A DNA stretch of 64,000 nucleotides from CAYZJV01 sp049310885 (GCF_049310885.1 NZ_JBMDYO010000008.1:31345-95344); one strand, 5' to 3'; counted from the stretch's first letter, positions 1-8,754 are shown. Numbers and translations are program-made. Notes: generated by a model from the letters alone, not told the origin.

Positions 1-557
1 GTCCGGATATCGAGCAAAGCTGTACCGGATGCATCGCCATATTCCATAGTAGTCTCGCCGGTAAGCCAGAAGTTGATATAGTCATGAGGAAGAAGAATGG
101 TGGCCAGTTTCTTATAGAGTTCTGCTTCATTTCGTTTAAACCAAAGAATTTTTGGAGCTGTATAGCCAGGGAGAATTAAATTGCCCTCTTTTTCCAAAAG
201 GGAAGGCTTTCCTCCAGCACATTCAGTTATAAGATCGCACTCTTCGGTTGTCGATGTGTCGTTCCACAACTTAACTGGATAGAGGACATTCCCTTCTGCA
301 TCCAGGGGGACGAATCCATGTTGCTGTCCACTGACTCCAATTGCTGCGATCTTTTCCTTTAACTTGGGGTCGATGGACGAAAAACAACTCTTCATCGCAG
401 TAATCCACCACTCGGCTCTCTGTTCACGTGAACCGTCATCCCGGCTGATAAGCTCATGGGGTGCTTGGCTGGTGGCTAATATCTTTCTTGCTTCACTGTC
501 GTAGCAAATGACCTTGGTACTTTGGGTTCCTACATCTATCCCTGCGACTATCGGCAT
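1..557 (-). CDS. xylB: Xylulokinase, N-terminal part (runs off the left edge)
   Basis: FGGY-family sugar kinase, predicted to phosphorylate D-xylulose at C5 for entry into the pentose phosphate pathway. Only the first 185 codons are inside the window, of roughly 490-500 expected. The protein starts MPIVAGIDVGTQSTKV; the DVGTQSTK string is the first phosphate-binding loop of the ASKHA fold, and the GVSGQQHG segment near residue 80 is typical of xylulokinases. The start is fixed by GGAGG seven bases before the ATG at 557. The gene is divergent from the AraC-type regulator at 658, which may control it. The rhamnulokinase-like kinase at 12617 is a different branch of the same superfamily. Related ketose kinases of the family cannot be excluded without the C-terminal half. 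Confidence 0.85.
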   Translation of the reverse strand, partial: MPIVAGIDVGTQSTKVICYDSEARKILATSQAPHELISRDDGSREQRAEWWITAMKSCFSSIDPKLKEKIAAIGVSGQQHGFVPLDAEGNVLYPVKLWNDTSTTEECDLITECAGGKPSLLEKEGNLILPGYTAPKILWFKRNEAELYKKLATILLPHDYINFWLTGETTMEYGDASGTALLDIR

Positions 558-657
558 ATCAATTCCTCCAACAAAGATTCTCTGGTCTATATATATTCTA
601 TGTATACGTAGTGATTTTGAATAGACAAAATTGTACAGGCATGTATATTATTGACAT
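558..657. promoter_or_regulatory. Divergent promoter region xylB / AraC regulator
   Basis: A 100-bp AT-rich gap between two divergent starts. It must hold promoters in both directions and is the natural place for an AraC-type operator. I see short AT-rich runs but no repeat strong enough to call an operator. No convincing Shine-Dalgarno sequence precedes the ATG at 658. Confidence 0.4.
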
Positions 658-1479
658 ATGGATATCAATGACGCTGTATTTGTATATCAGATGAAGAATA
701 GGAATGAGTTACGATGGCATGGGAGGACTCACTCCCATAACGACAGGGAGTTCGAGATCCATTATTTCTTAGGTGGCGATGGTGAATTCATTAATGGAAA
801 GACCTCCTATACCATCAGTCCCGGAGCATTGTTTGTCAGTACTCCCCACACCGTCCATACGATCCATGCCCATGCTCAGGATCCTGTCACATATTACGCA
901 ATCCTAGTAAGGCTAGATAACGATGAGGAAACCTTGTCACTCATGCTTTCCCAACAAGAAAAGCATTCTCCATTCCATATTGGAACCAACTACCGGTTTT
1001 TTTTCGAAGAAGTTAAAGAGAAAGGGTTGTCCTCTTCATTGCATAGGAGACAATCTGCTTGTCACCAGATGTGTTCTCTCTTGTACCTCCTTGAGGAGGG
1101 TGCAGAGGGTTTGGGTAATGACAATGAAAGCCGTCACCTTGAAAGAGCGCTTAGGATCATGCAGAAGAATGTGATGGGTACGCTTACACTCGGAGAACTT
1201 TCCAATGAATTACATCTTACGGAATCATATTTTATCCGGCTCTTCTCGAGACGCATGAGACAGACTCCTATGAAATACTACATGAAACTGAAGATTGAGG
1301 CAGCAAGTGCCTTGCTGACCTGTACCGAACTTTCGGTTAAGGAAATAGCCGCCAAGCTGGGCTTTTCCAGTGAGTTTCACTTCAGTAAGCAATTCAAGTT
1401 GAAGACTGGTATGGCTCCAACGTATTATCGAAGAAATTACCTTCAGATGCTAGGTTCTGATACGCTAGAAAAACAATAA
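658..1479 (+). CDS. AraC-family transcriptional regulator with N-terminal cupin sensor
   Basis: A 273-residue AraC/XylS-type regulator. The first ~100 residues form a cupin-like ligand domain (HSHNDREFEIHYFLGGDGEF, a histidine-rich metal/sugar-binding strand pattern). The C-terminal ~100 residues hold two helix-turn-helix motifs: LTLGELSNELHLTESYFIRL, then VKEIAAKLGFSSEFHFSKQF followed by KTGMAPTYYRR. It is divergent from xylB and convergent with lrgB, whose 3' end overlaps its last 15 bp. Such proteins usually activate an adjacent sugar operon, so control of the xylB locus is the best guess. The ATG at 658 has no clear ribosome-binding site; the ATG at 691 is an alternative start. Confidence 0.85.
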   Translation: MDINDAVFVYQMKNRNELRWHGRTHSHNDREFEIHYFLGGDGEFINGKTSYTISPGALFVSTPHTVHTIHAHAQDPVTYYAILVRLDNDEETLSLMLSQQEKHSPFHIGTNYRFFFEEVKEKGLSSSLHRRQSACHQMCSLLYLLEEGAEGLGNDNESRHLERALRIMQKNVMGTLTLGELSNELHLTESYFIRLFSRRMRQTPMKYYMKLKIEAASALLTCTELSVKEIAAKLGFSSEFHFSKQFKLKTGMAPTYYRRNYLQMLGSDTLEKQ

Positions 1480-2148
1480 AACCATTACTACAGTTGCAAG
1501 ACCGGTAGTGAAGAGAGCTATGCTGCTAATTGCTCCCTGCACCGGTCCCATTTCCATTGCCCTTGCGGTTCCAATTACATGGCTGGAGGTTCCCATAGCG
1601 ATTCCCTGGAGGGTAGGGTCCTCTATATGCAACAATTTTAAAAACAACGGTCCTATGAGCACTCCGCTGATCCCAGTTACCATGACTGCCAATATCGCAA
1701 GAGAGATGTCACCTGAAACAATCTTGGAGAGGTCTATCGCAATGGCGGTAGTCACCGATTTTGAAACGAGGGAACGGAGCAAGACCAAATCCAGCCCCAG
1801 AAGTCTACCAAGTATGGTTACCGATGAGATAGAAACTCCTGCGCCAACGGTACACCCGATAATTATAGGTAATAGGTGCCTTTTCAGATGGGTGACATTC
1901 TCATATACCATAACAGCCAACGATATGGTTGCAGGAAGGATAAGCATCATCAATAACTGGCCACCTATCTGGTAATGGCTGATGGGTATCCCAAATGCTT
2001 TAAGGAACACGATACAGGCAATCGCTGCAATAATTATTGGATTAGCAGCTGGTGAACCGATCTTTCGAGCAATGGCTAGCGCAAGGATATAGCTGGCCAG
2101 TGTTAAGGTGATACCAAAAATTGGGGTAGTTAGCACAGATTCAAACAT
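1465..2148 (-). CDS. lrgB: LrgB/CidB/YohK-family membrane protein
   Basis: About 227 residues with many hydrophobic segments (for example LTLASYILALAIA and IILGCT-type helices) and the family signature around GTSSHVIGTARAMEMG near the C-terminus. LrgB proteins pair with LrgA as holin-like membrane complexes. In Bacillus and Streptococcus, LrgAB homologues have been linked to pyruvate uptake as well as to murein hydrolase control. I start the gene at the ATG at 2148, preceded by GAGG at suitable spacing; a GTG at 2160 is also open. The start overlaps the end of lrgA by 8 bp, so the two are translationally coupled. Its neighbour across the divergent promoter is the operon with the lipoyl dehydrogenase complex, which would fit a role in 2-oxoacid transport, but that link is inference. 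Confidence 0.85.
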   Translation of the reverse strand: MFESVLTTPIFGITLTLASYILALAIARKIGSPAANPIIIAAIACIVFLKAFGIPISHYQIGGQLLMMLILPATISLAVMVYENVTHLKRHLLPIIIGCTVGAGVSISSVTILGRLLGLDLVLLRSLVSKSVTTAIAIDLSKIVSGDISLAILAVMVTGISGVLIGPLFLKLLHIEDPTLQGIAMGTSSHVIGTARAMEMGPVQGAISSIALFTTGLATVVMVLLFF

Positions 2149-2524
2149 AGCTATCCTCACTCTTGCGATACTTGTCTTGTAATCGCATGACGAATTTAGC
2201 TGCTGCGAGTGAACTGAGGAAAGTGAGAATCGTACTTACAACACAGATCCCGACAAATAGGAGAGCTTGGTTGCCTAGCAACTGGTATCGTTCTGCAATC
2301 TCAACGACAGGTGGTATGAAGAGTACGCCCATATTCGCAAGAAAAAAGTGGCCTACTTTTCCAATCTGTTGCAAACGTACGAATTTGAAGACCAATAATA
2401 GTAACAACAAGAGCATGCCGATGATACTGGGGGGTATGGATAGGGGGACTATTCTGGAGAGCGCGGTTCCCACCAATCCGACAAGACTCAATATAAATAG
2501 TTGGAATACGATACTGGTTTTCAC
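2141..2524 (-). CDS. lrgA: LrgA/CidA/YohJ-family holin-like protein
   Basis: A small membrane protein of about 127 residues with four predicted helices (IVFQLFILSLVGLVGTALS, IIGMLLLLLLLVFKF, FLANMGVLFIPPVVEI, LLFVGICVVSTILTF). The FLANMGVLFIPPVVEI segment is the conserved core of the LrgA family. The start is taken as GTG at 2524 because AAAGGGAG lies 11 bases upstream, whereas the longer open frame to 2575 begins with residues that do not resemble the family. It forms a coupled pair with lrgB. Its promoter lies in the ~200-bp gap shared with the divergent DeoR-family gene. Confidence 0.85.
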   Translation of the reverse strand: MKTSIVFQLFILSLVGLVGTALSRIVPLSIPPSIIGMLLLLLLLVFKFVRLQQIGKVGHFFLANMGVLFIPPVVEIAERYQLLGNQALLFVGICVVSTILTFLSSLAAAKFVMRLQDKYRKSEDSYV

Positions 2525-2648
2525 TGAATAGCAAATCTCCCTTTCGATTGTTGAAAGGCACTGTACCTTCTGCAAGTGGTTTTTTCAACCTCATGCTGCT
2601 ACATCTTGTTCCATTTCGCAATAGGAGAGTGGTTATCAAAAAATATTG

Positions 2649-2695
2649 TTTCGAAAATGCTTGATTTCGAAAGAGAAAGGTAATAGAATCGAAAG
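2649..2695 (+). promoter_or_regulatory. Candidate DeoR-type operator: repeated TTTCGAAA elements
   Basis: Two exact TTTCGAAA copies (2649-2656 and 2665-2672, 16 bp apart) and a third shorter TCGAAAG (2689-2695) lie just upstream of the DeoR regulator start at 2728. DeoR/GlpR-family repressors commonly bind repeated CGAAA-type elements, so this is a plausible autoregulatory operator that would control the whole dehydrogenase/kinase operon. The repeats are seen directly; binding is inferred. Confidence 0.5.
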
Positions 2696-2727
2696 TGAAA
2701 AGAAAAACTTAAGTAAGGTGGTGATTT

Positions 2728-3480
2728 GTGGTCGGTCTTTCGACTCGCGAAGAACAGATTGTGGAACTTCTCAAAGAGGGTGGTGAGATATCGGTAACCG
2801 CGCTCAGCGAAAAATTGGATGTCTCTTCTGTAACGATCCGTTCTGATTTAAAAAGTTTGTCAGCAAAAGGGATTATTGTTCGTACCCGCGGAGCAGCCAT
2901 GTCTGCATATCACCCTCTGTTAGCTGAGAAACAATCGAGCAATGTGGAAGTCAAGGAGGCGATCGCTAAAGTCGCAGCCTCCATGATTCAGGATGGAGAC
3001 AGGATCATGATTACGAACGGGACCACAAGTGCCCTCATTGGCAAGTACCTTTTAGGGAAGAGGGATGTCCAGATTGTATCCAACTCCACGCTTTTGACAC
3101 CCTATGCGAGAATGAATCCAAATATCTCCCTTACCATGGTAGGTGGCGAATTTCGCCCCTCGGCCGAAGCACTCGTCGGTCCCGAGGCAATCAAACAGTT
3201 GAAGGAGTACCATGTACCGATTACTTTTGCGGGTACCGATGGTTTTACTCTGGAACACGGTTTGACTACACATTTAATGGAGAATGCCGAGATTGTACGC
3301 CAAATGTGCAGACAGGCAACGAAGAGTGTTTTGGTAGCCGACTCATCAAAATTCGGTAAGCAGGGGTTCGTGAGGATTTTTCCTCTCTCGGAGATAGATG
3401 TACTGATTACTGATAAGGGTCTCCCGTTATCCGCTATCACTGCGATAGAAGAGATGGGGATAGAAGTGATTGTCGTATGA
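2728..3480 (+). CDS. DeoR/GlpR-family sugar-phosphate-responsive repressor
   Basis: A 250-residue DeoR-family regulator. Residues ~4-60 form the winged helix-turn-helix (TREEQIVELLKEGGEISVTA, then LDVSSVTIRSDLKSLSAKGI). The rest is the DeoRC isomerase-like sensor domain with MITNGTTSALIGKYL, VGGEFRPSAEALVGPEA and VLVADSSKFGKQGFVRI. The effector of this family is normally a phosphorylated sugar intermediate, which fits the kinase encoded at the end of the same operon. Translation starts at GTG 2728, preceded by AAGGTGG. It is the first gene of an eight-gene co-directional block; the E2 gene begins 40 bp after its stop. Confidence 0.9.
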   Translation: MVGLSTREEQIVELLKEGGEISVTALSEKLDVSSVTIRSDLKSLSAKGIIVRTRGAAMSAYHPLLAEKQSSNVEVKEAIAKVAASMIQDGDRIMITNGTTSALIGKYLLGKRDVQIVSNSTLLTPYARMNPNISLTMVGGEFRPSAEALVGPEAIKQLKEYHVPITFAGTDGFTLEHGLTTHLMENAEIVRQMCRQATKSVLVADSSKFGKQGFVRIFPLSEIDVLITDKGLPLSAITAIEEMGIEVIVV

Positions 3481-3520
3481 AGAATGTCCAACCATAGGTT
3501 GGTTGGCGATAGGAGAAGAT

Positions 3521-4891
3521 ATGGCTGTAGAAGTAGTAATGCCAAAACAAGGAAACTCGGTTGAGTCGTGTATCATCATCGATTGGAAAGTGAAAGAGGG
3601 TGATTCCGTTTCGGTCGGAGATGTAGTTTGTGAAGCGGAAACCGACAAATCGACTATAGAAGTCGAATCGACAGCAGACGGCACCGTACTGAAGTTGTTG
3701 TATGCTGTAGAGGATGAAGTGCCGGTCATGCAACCTATCATGGTTGTAGGTAAGAAGGGAGAGAAAGTCTCCGTGGAAACATCAACACAGTCTGCGGAGA
3801 GTGAAGAGACCCAGGAACCTCATAAAAAGGAAGAGCAGGTTGTAAAAACAGGAGAGGGAGATGCAAGACGAGAGAATGCCAAGACTGCTGAAAAAGCCAC
3901 GGGAATCTCGCCTCGAGCACGTGCTGTTGCAAGTTCTTCCGGTGTGGATATGTCCCTTCTTCAACCGACTGGACCGAAAGGCAGGATCATAGAGCGTGAT
4001 GTTATTGAAGTACTTGCTGGTAAAGAGCCATTGACTCCTGCAGCGAAAGACGCTCTCCTTAAGAAGGGCCTTAGTGCTCCTGCAAGTGGCAGTGGGATCG
4101 GTGGTAGAGTACTCTCATCCGATTTGGTAGACTCTGGTACTACTTCCGGATCCGTAGTACAGGCTGCTATGGACCATGTTGAGGAATTCCCTGGACCATT
4201 TGAAGAAATGACGGTACGTGGTGTAAGGAAAGTGACCGCAAAACGAATGCACGAATCGCTGGCCACGACAGCCCAATTCACTATGAACGCATTTGCTGAT
4301 GCCTCTTCTCTACAATCTTTACGCGCACGTCTGAAGTCCAGTGCTCCCGAGTTGGGATTACAGAAAGTTACCATCAATGACCTCATATTGTTTGCAGTCT
4401 CCCGTACCATAGTTCAGTTTGGATACATGAACAGTCACTTCCTTGGAGATAAGATGCTTACATTTAAGCATGTCCATTTAGGATGTGCGGTCGATACGCC
4501 CAAGGGTTTACTGGTTCCTGTGGTGAAATATTCTGACAAGCTCTCTCTCAAACAATTGAGTGATGAGTTTAAACGCCTTGCAACAGAAAGCATGGAGGGT
4601 AAAGCTCAGCCTGACGATCTGTCGGGGGGAACTTTCACCGTTACCAATTTGGGTTCTATGGGGATTGAAAGCTTCACTCCAGTGATCAATGTTCCTGAGG
4701 TTGCCATTCTAGGAGTTGGGGGCATATCACTTCGAGCAAAGGAAGATTCCGACGGAGACGTATTTTTTGTCCCTCATATCGGTTTATCGCTCACTATTGA
4801 TCACCAAGCTGTAGATGGTGCACCGGCAGCACGTTTCTTGAAAGCACTGTGTGAGAATATCGCTTCGATCGACCTGTTGATGGCTTTATAG
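3521..4891 (+). CDS. Dihydrolipoamide acyltransferase (E2) of a 2-oxoacid/acetoin-dehydrogenase-type complex
   Basis: E2 core of a lipoyl multienzyme complex: it carries the acyl group on a swinging lipoyl arm and transfers it to CoA. Of 456 residues, ~1-80 are the lipoyl domain with the lipoylated lysine in EAETDKSTIEVES (Lys43). Residues ~129-165 are a peripheral-subunit-binding domain (ISPRARAVASSSGVD...GPKGRIIERDV). Residues ~169-206 look like a second one (LTPAAKDALLKKGL...GSGIGGRVLSSDL). The catalytic domain ends with the active-site motif DHQAVDGAPAARF. The start at ATG 3521 is set by AGGAG and by alignment to the lipoyl domain. The substrate cannot be read from E2 alone. Having E3 and a fused E1 directly downstream makes this a self-contained complex. 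Confidence 0.9.
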   Translation: MAVEVVMPKQGNSVESCIIIDWKVKEGDSVSVGDVVCEAETDKSTIEVESTADGTVLKLLYAVEDEVPVMQPIMVVGKKGEKVSVETSTQSAESEETQEPHKKEEQVVKTGEGDARRENAKTAEKATGISPRARAVASSSGVDMSLLQPTGPKGRIIERDVIEVLAGKEPLTPAAKDALLKKGLSAPASGSGIGGRVLSSDLVDSGTTSGSVVQAAMDHVEEFPGPFEEMTVRGVRKVTAKRMHESLATTAQFTMNAFADASSLQSLRARLKSSAPELGLQKVTINDLILFAVSRTIVQFGYMNSHFLGDKMLTFKHVHLGCAVDTPKGLLVPVVKYSDKLSLKQLSDEFKRLATESMEGKAQPDDLSGGTFTVTNLGSMGIESFTPVINVPEVAILGVGGISLRAKEDSDGDVFFVPHIGLSLTIDHQAVDGAPAARFLKALCENIASIDLLMAL

Positions 4892-4901
4892 GGGAATGTT
4901 C

Positions 4902-6254
4902 ATGGAATTTTTTGATTTGATAGTAGTAGGAGCCGGTCCTGGTGGATATGTAGCAGCAGAGCGCGCTGGAGCACTAGGAAAGAACGTCCTTCTTATAGAG
5001 CGTGATCAACTTGGTGGTATTTGTACTAACTGGGGTTGTATTCCGACAAAGAGCCTTCTTAATTCTGCGAAGCTATATCGTCATGCAAAAGAGGGCGAAA
5101 AAATGGGAGTTTCTGTGCAATCGGTCAGTTTTGACCTTGGGACGGCTATGGCTTGGAAGCAAGAGACCATTGAGACGCTCCGAAGTGGAATCCAATTTTT
5201 AATGAAAAGCAATAAGGTCACCGTAGTATACGGTGAAGCTGAATTTGTAGATGCGCATCATATACGCCTTGGAGAGACCACATACGAATGTGCGGATCTG
5301 ATTTTGGCTACTGGATCTTCACCTGTTGTACCCCCCATCGAAGGCCATAATCTTCCCCATGTACTGACGAGCGATGGAATTCTTGCTATCGATGCACTTC
5401 CCAAGTCGCTCGCAATTATTGGCGGAGGTGTAATTGGAGTCGAATTCGCTTCATTTTTCTCATCGGTAGGGGTTAAGGTCTCTATTGTTGAAATGATGGA
5501 TGAGATCCTTCCTATGATGGATAAGGAATTCGCTAAACTTATGCGTCGGGAAATGAAGGATGTCGATTTTCATTTGGGTTGCCGAGTAACGGGAATAACC
5601 CAAGAGGGTCTCATATACACTGATGCTGACGGAAAGGAACAGAGACTTAATTCGGATCTGGTCTTGATGAGTGTTGGTAGACGGGCAAATACCCAGGGAA
5701 TGGAGAATCTGCATCTTAATATCGAACGTGGCGCAATCGTCGTCGATGAGAAATTGAGAACGAATATTCCCCATGTCTACGCTGTTGGAGATGTCAACGG
5801 CAAGTCTCTGCTCGCCCATTCCGCTTCAAGGATGGCCGAAGTTGTTGTCTCGAACCTGTACGGAAATGGTGGTCAGAAAATGCGGTACCATGCTATTCCT
5901 TGGGCTGTGTATGGTATCCCCGAAGCCGCTGGGTGTGGTTTGACTGAGAGTGAAGCTAAGAGGCAAGGCAGGGAAGTTGTCGCTGCTACAACCCAAATGC
6001 GCGCCAATGGACGATTTCTTGCTGAACATGGAAAGCGCGCTGCAGGCTTATGCAAAGTGGTTGTAGATGCTGAAACAAAGGTAATCTTGGGAGTACATCT
6101 TCTGGGACCGTACAGTAGTGAGATGATTTACGGCGCCGCTACGATAATTGAAGCTGAGCTCAGGATCAAGGATGTAAAAGAGATAGTATTTCCCCATCCA
6201 AGTGTCTCTGAAGTAATTAAAGATACCCTATTCGCAATAGAACATACCCTCTGA
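4902..6254 (+). CDS. lpdA: Dihydrolipoamide dehydrogenase (E3)
   Basis: A 450-residue FAD flavoprotein that reoxidises the dihydrolipoyl arm and reduces NAD+. N-terminal FAD Rossmann motif VVGAGPGGYVAAE; redox-active disulfide in GGICTNWGCIPTKSLL; NAD-binding motif IIGGGVIGVEFASFF; second FAD motif YAVGDVNGKSLLAH; C-terminal dimerisation domain with the catalytic HPSVSE. All hallmarks are intact. I use ATG 4902 rather than 4896 because the GGGG element is about seven bases from 4902 but abuts 4896. It lies 10 bp after E2 and 17 bp before E1, so it is surely the dedicated E3 of this complex, though it might also serve other complexes in the cell. Confidence 0.93.
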   Translation: MEFFDLIVVGAGPGGYVAAERAGALGKNVLLIERDQLGGICTNWGCIPTKSLLNSAKLYRHAKEGEKMGVSVQSVSFDLGTAMAWKQETIETLRSGIQFLMKSNKVTVVYGEAEFVDAHHIRLGETTYECADLILATGSSPVVPPIEGHNLPHVLTSDGILAIDALPKSLAIIGGGVIGVEFASFFSSVGVKVSIVEMMDEILPMMDKEFAKLMRREMKDVDFHLGCRVTGITQEGLIYTDADGKEQRLNSDLVLMSVGRRANTQGMENLHLNIERGAIVVDEKLRTNIPHVYAVGDVNGKSLLAHSASRMAEVVVSNLYGNGGQKMRYHAIPWAVYGIPEAAGCGLTESEAKRQGREVVAATTQMRANGRFLAEHGKRAAGLCKVVVDAETKVILGVHLLGPYSSEMIYGAATIIEAELRIKDVKEIVFPHPSVSEVIKDTLFAIEHTL

Positions 6255-6271
6255 GGTAAAGGAGCAATATC

Positions 6272-8728
6272 ATGTCCAAACAAATATCGTTCGACCCGAT
6301 GAAACTTCGTGAGAAAGATACCATCAAGATTCCCTCGGTACCAGTGAACCACTATGTTCCCGACTTCAAGAAAGAGTTGAAGACCTACGGTAAAGAGCGC
6401 TTGGTGAAAGTCTTTTATGATATGTTGGTAATACGGGAATTCGAGACTATGCTCGATTCCATAAAGAAGGAGGGCGTGTACCAAGGGATTTCCTATAATC
6501 ACAAAGGACCTGCCCACCTGAGTGCTGGTCAAGAATCAGCAGCAGTAGGGCAGGCGATGAATCTGGACCCGGAGGATTTTATCTTCGGTTCTCACAGAAG
6601 TCATGGGGAAATCCTTTCCAAGTGCCTTTCTGCGATAGCCAAGATGGATGAAAAGGATATTGCCAGTATTCTGGAAAACTACATGGATGGCCAGACGTAT
6701 GAAGTAGTGAAGAAGCACTTTCCCGGCAAGGATGCAAAAGATCTCGCTGAAAACTTCATTATCTACGGGACCTTGGCGGAAATATACGCTAAAGCCCCTG
6801 GCTTCAGCAAAGGCCTTGGTGGCAGCATGCATACATTTTTCGCTCCATTCGGTAGCATGCCCAATAATGCTATCGTCGGAGGGTCGGGTACGATTGCTTT
6901 CGGATCTGCATTGTACAAGAAGATCAATAGAAAGAAAGGTATCGTAATTGCAAATATTGGCGATGGATCACTCGCAAGAGGTCCCGTTTGGGAAGCTATG
7001 AATATGGCCTCAATGGATCAATACCATACATTGTGGGGAGATATGAAAGGAGCTCCTCCCTATATGGTGAATGTATTCGACAACTTCTACGGTATGGGTG
7101 GACAACCTGTCGGAGAGACTGGAGGAATGGGGGTCGCGGCACGAATGGGTGCCGGTGTGAATCCCGATGCGATGCATGCTGAGAGGATTGATGGTTTTAA
7201 TCCATTGGCTGTTGCGGATGCAATCGCCAGAAAGAAGAAGCTCTTGCTCGAGGGCAAAGGCCCAGTCTTTATGGACACCATCACCTATCGGTTCAGCGGT
7301 CACAGCCCTTCGGATGCCATGACTTATAGGACTAAAGAGGAACTGGAAGCATTCAAGGAGCAGGATCCAGTTTTTGCCTATGGTCGCTATATTGTAGACA
7401 ATGGGTTGGTCTCGGAAGATGATCTTAAGGAAATGCAGTCGGCAATTTTAGAAAAGATGCGCAAAGCGCTTGAGATTACTGTTGATGACAAAATTTCTCC
7501 CATGGTGGATGAACAGTTTATCGAGAGTGTCATGTTCAGCAATGGAAATGTCGAAAAACTCGATGATCGTGAAGTCGAATTGAGTGAGAAACTCGAAGAT
7601 AATGCTCGAGTCCAGCAGATAGCTAGACGTTCTCGCTATGCCTATGATGAAAACGGAAAAGAGCTCCCTTCCAGTAGACAATATCAATATCGTGATGCAG
7701 TATTTGAAGCCATGGTTCACCGATTCAGTATCGATCCAACCTTAGTAGCTTATGGAGAGGATCATCGGGACTGGGGTGGAGCTTTTGCTTGCTACCGGGG
7801 ACTCACTGAATTACTTCCTTATCATCGTTTCTTCAATTCTCCCATCTCGGAATCTGCGATAGTCGGTAGCGGAGTAGGTTATGCGATGTCCGGTGGAAGA
7901 GCTGTCGTAGAATTGATGTATTGCGACTTCCTCGGTTGTGCCGGAGATGAGGTATTCAACCAGATGCCAAAGTGGCAGGCTATGTCGGCCGGAGCGCTAA
8001 AGATGCCGTTGGTATTACGTGTTTCTGTAGGTAATAAATATGGTGCCCAGCACTCACAAGAATGGACGAGCATGGTTGCGTCAGTTCCAGGTTTGAAGGC
8101 TATGTATCCGGCAACACCCTACGATGTAAAAGGTATGCTCAACTATGCTCTTCGTGGAACAGACCCCGTAGTATTCTTCGAAAGTCAGAAACTCTACGGT
8201 ATTGGCGAACAATTTGTGAAAGAGGGTGTGCCTGAAGGATATTATGAGATTCCCGAAGGAGAACCAGCAATCCGGAAAGAAGGTAATGATATTACCTTGA
8301 TTGCTCTTGGACCAGCTTTGTATACCTGTATGGATGCGGCAAAACAATTGAAGGATTCCTACGGTTTAGAGGCAGAGGTAATCGACTTGCGTTGGATTAA
8401 CCCACTCAAATATGGAATGCTGGTGGATTCAATTAAAAAGACCGGTAAAGCAGTTCTGGTAACCGATAGTGCCGAGAGAGGTAGTTATCTGCAGACAGTT
8501 GCCGCCAATTTAGGTAGGCTGGCGTTTGATTATCTCGATGCACCTCCTGTAGTAGTAGGTTCACGTAACTGGATTACACCTCCTGCTGAAATGGAAGATT
8601 ATTACTTCCCTCAGGTCGATTCGATCATCGATTCGATTCATGAACAAGTTATGCCAATCGATGGTCATACGGTGAAAAGAAATAAAACTGATGGTGAGTT
8701 CAACCGTATCCAGGCAGATGGTGTATAG
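6272..8728 (+). CDS. Fused E1 alpha-beta thiamine-diphosphate dehydrogenase component
   Basis: An 818-residue protein that joins the two E1 subunits usually encoded separately in acetoin, pyruvate and branched-chain 2-oxoacid dehydrogenases. The alpha half (to ~residue 430) has the GSHRSHG motif (His108 and His111), GLGGSMHTF, the ThDP/Mg motif GDGSLARGPVWEAMN (from residue 230) and the phosphorylation-loop-like YRFSGHSPSDAMTYR. The beta half (from ~460) has FNSPISESAIVGSGVGYAMSG with the conserved ThDP-activating glutamate, then GAQHSQEWTS. Between HRSHG and GLGGSMH there are about 60 extra residues compared with canonical alpha subunits. It initiates at ATG 6272 behind AAAGGAG. Its acyl donor is unknown; the operon context suggests an acetoin-like methyl ketone sugar phosphate. 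Confidence 0.85.
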   Translation: MSKQISFDPMKLREKDTIKIPSVPVNHYVPDFKKELKTYGKERLVKVFYDMLVIREFETMLDSIKKEGVYQGISYNHKGPAHLSAGQESAAVGQAMNLDPEDFIFGSHRSHGEILSKCLSAIAKMDEKDIASILENYMDGQTYEVVKKHFPGKDAKDLAENFIIYGTLAEIYAKAPGFSKGLGGSMHTFFAPFGSMPNNAIVGGSGTIAFGSALYKKINRKKGIVIANIGDGSLARGPVWEAMNMASMDQYHTLWGDMKGAPPYMVNVFDNFYGMGGQPVGETGGMGVAARMGAGVNPDAMHAERIDGFNPLAVADAIARKKKLLLEGKGPVFMDTITYRFSGHSPSDAMTYRTKEELEAFKEQDPVFAYGRYIVDNGLVSEDDLKEMQSAILEKMRKALEITVDDKISPMVDEQFIESVMFSNGNVEKLDDREVELSEKLEDNARVQQIARRSRYAYDENGKELPSSRQYQYRDAVFEAMVHRFSIDPTLVAYGEDHRDWGGAFACYRGLTELLPYHRFFNSPISESAIVGSGVGYAMSGGRAVVELMYCDFLGCAGDEVFNQMPKWQAMSAGALKMPLVLRVSVGNKYGAQHSQEWTSMVASVPGLKAMYPATPYDVKGMLNYALRGTDPVVFFESQKLYGIGEQFVKEGVPEGYYEIPEGEPAIRKEGNDITLIALGPALYTCMDAAKQLKDSYGLEAEVIDLRWINPLKYGMLVDSIKKTGKAVLVTDSAERGSYLQTVAANLGRLAFDYLDAPPVVVGSRNWITPPAEMEDYYFPQVDSIIDSIHEQVMPIDGHTVKRNKTDGEFNRIQADGV

Positions 8729-8754
8729 GACAGCATGGAGAAGAGTTTACAAGA

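Noticed and set aside
1508..1975. 155-codon plus-strand open frame
   Set aside because: Lies wholly antisense to lrgB, which has clear membrane-protein homology.
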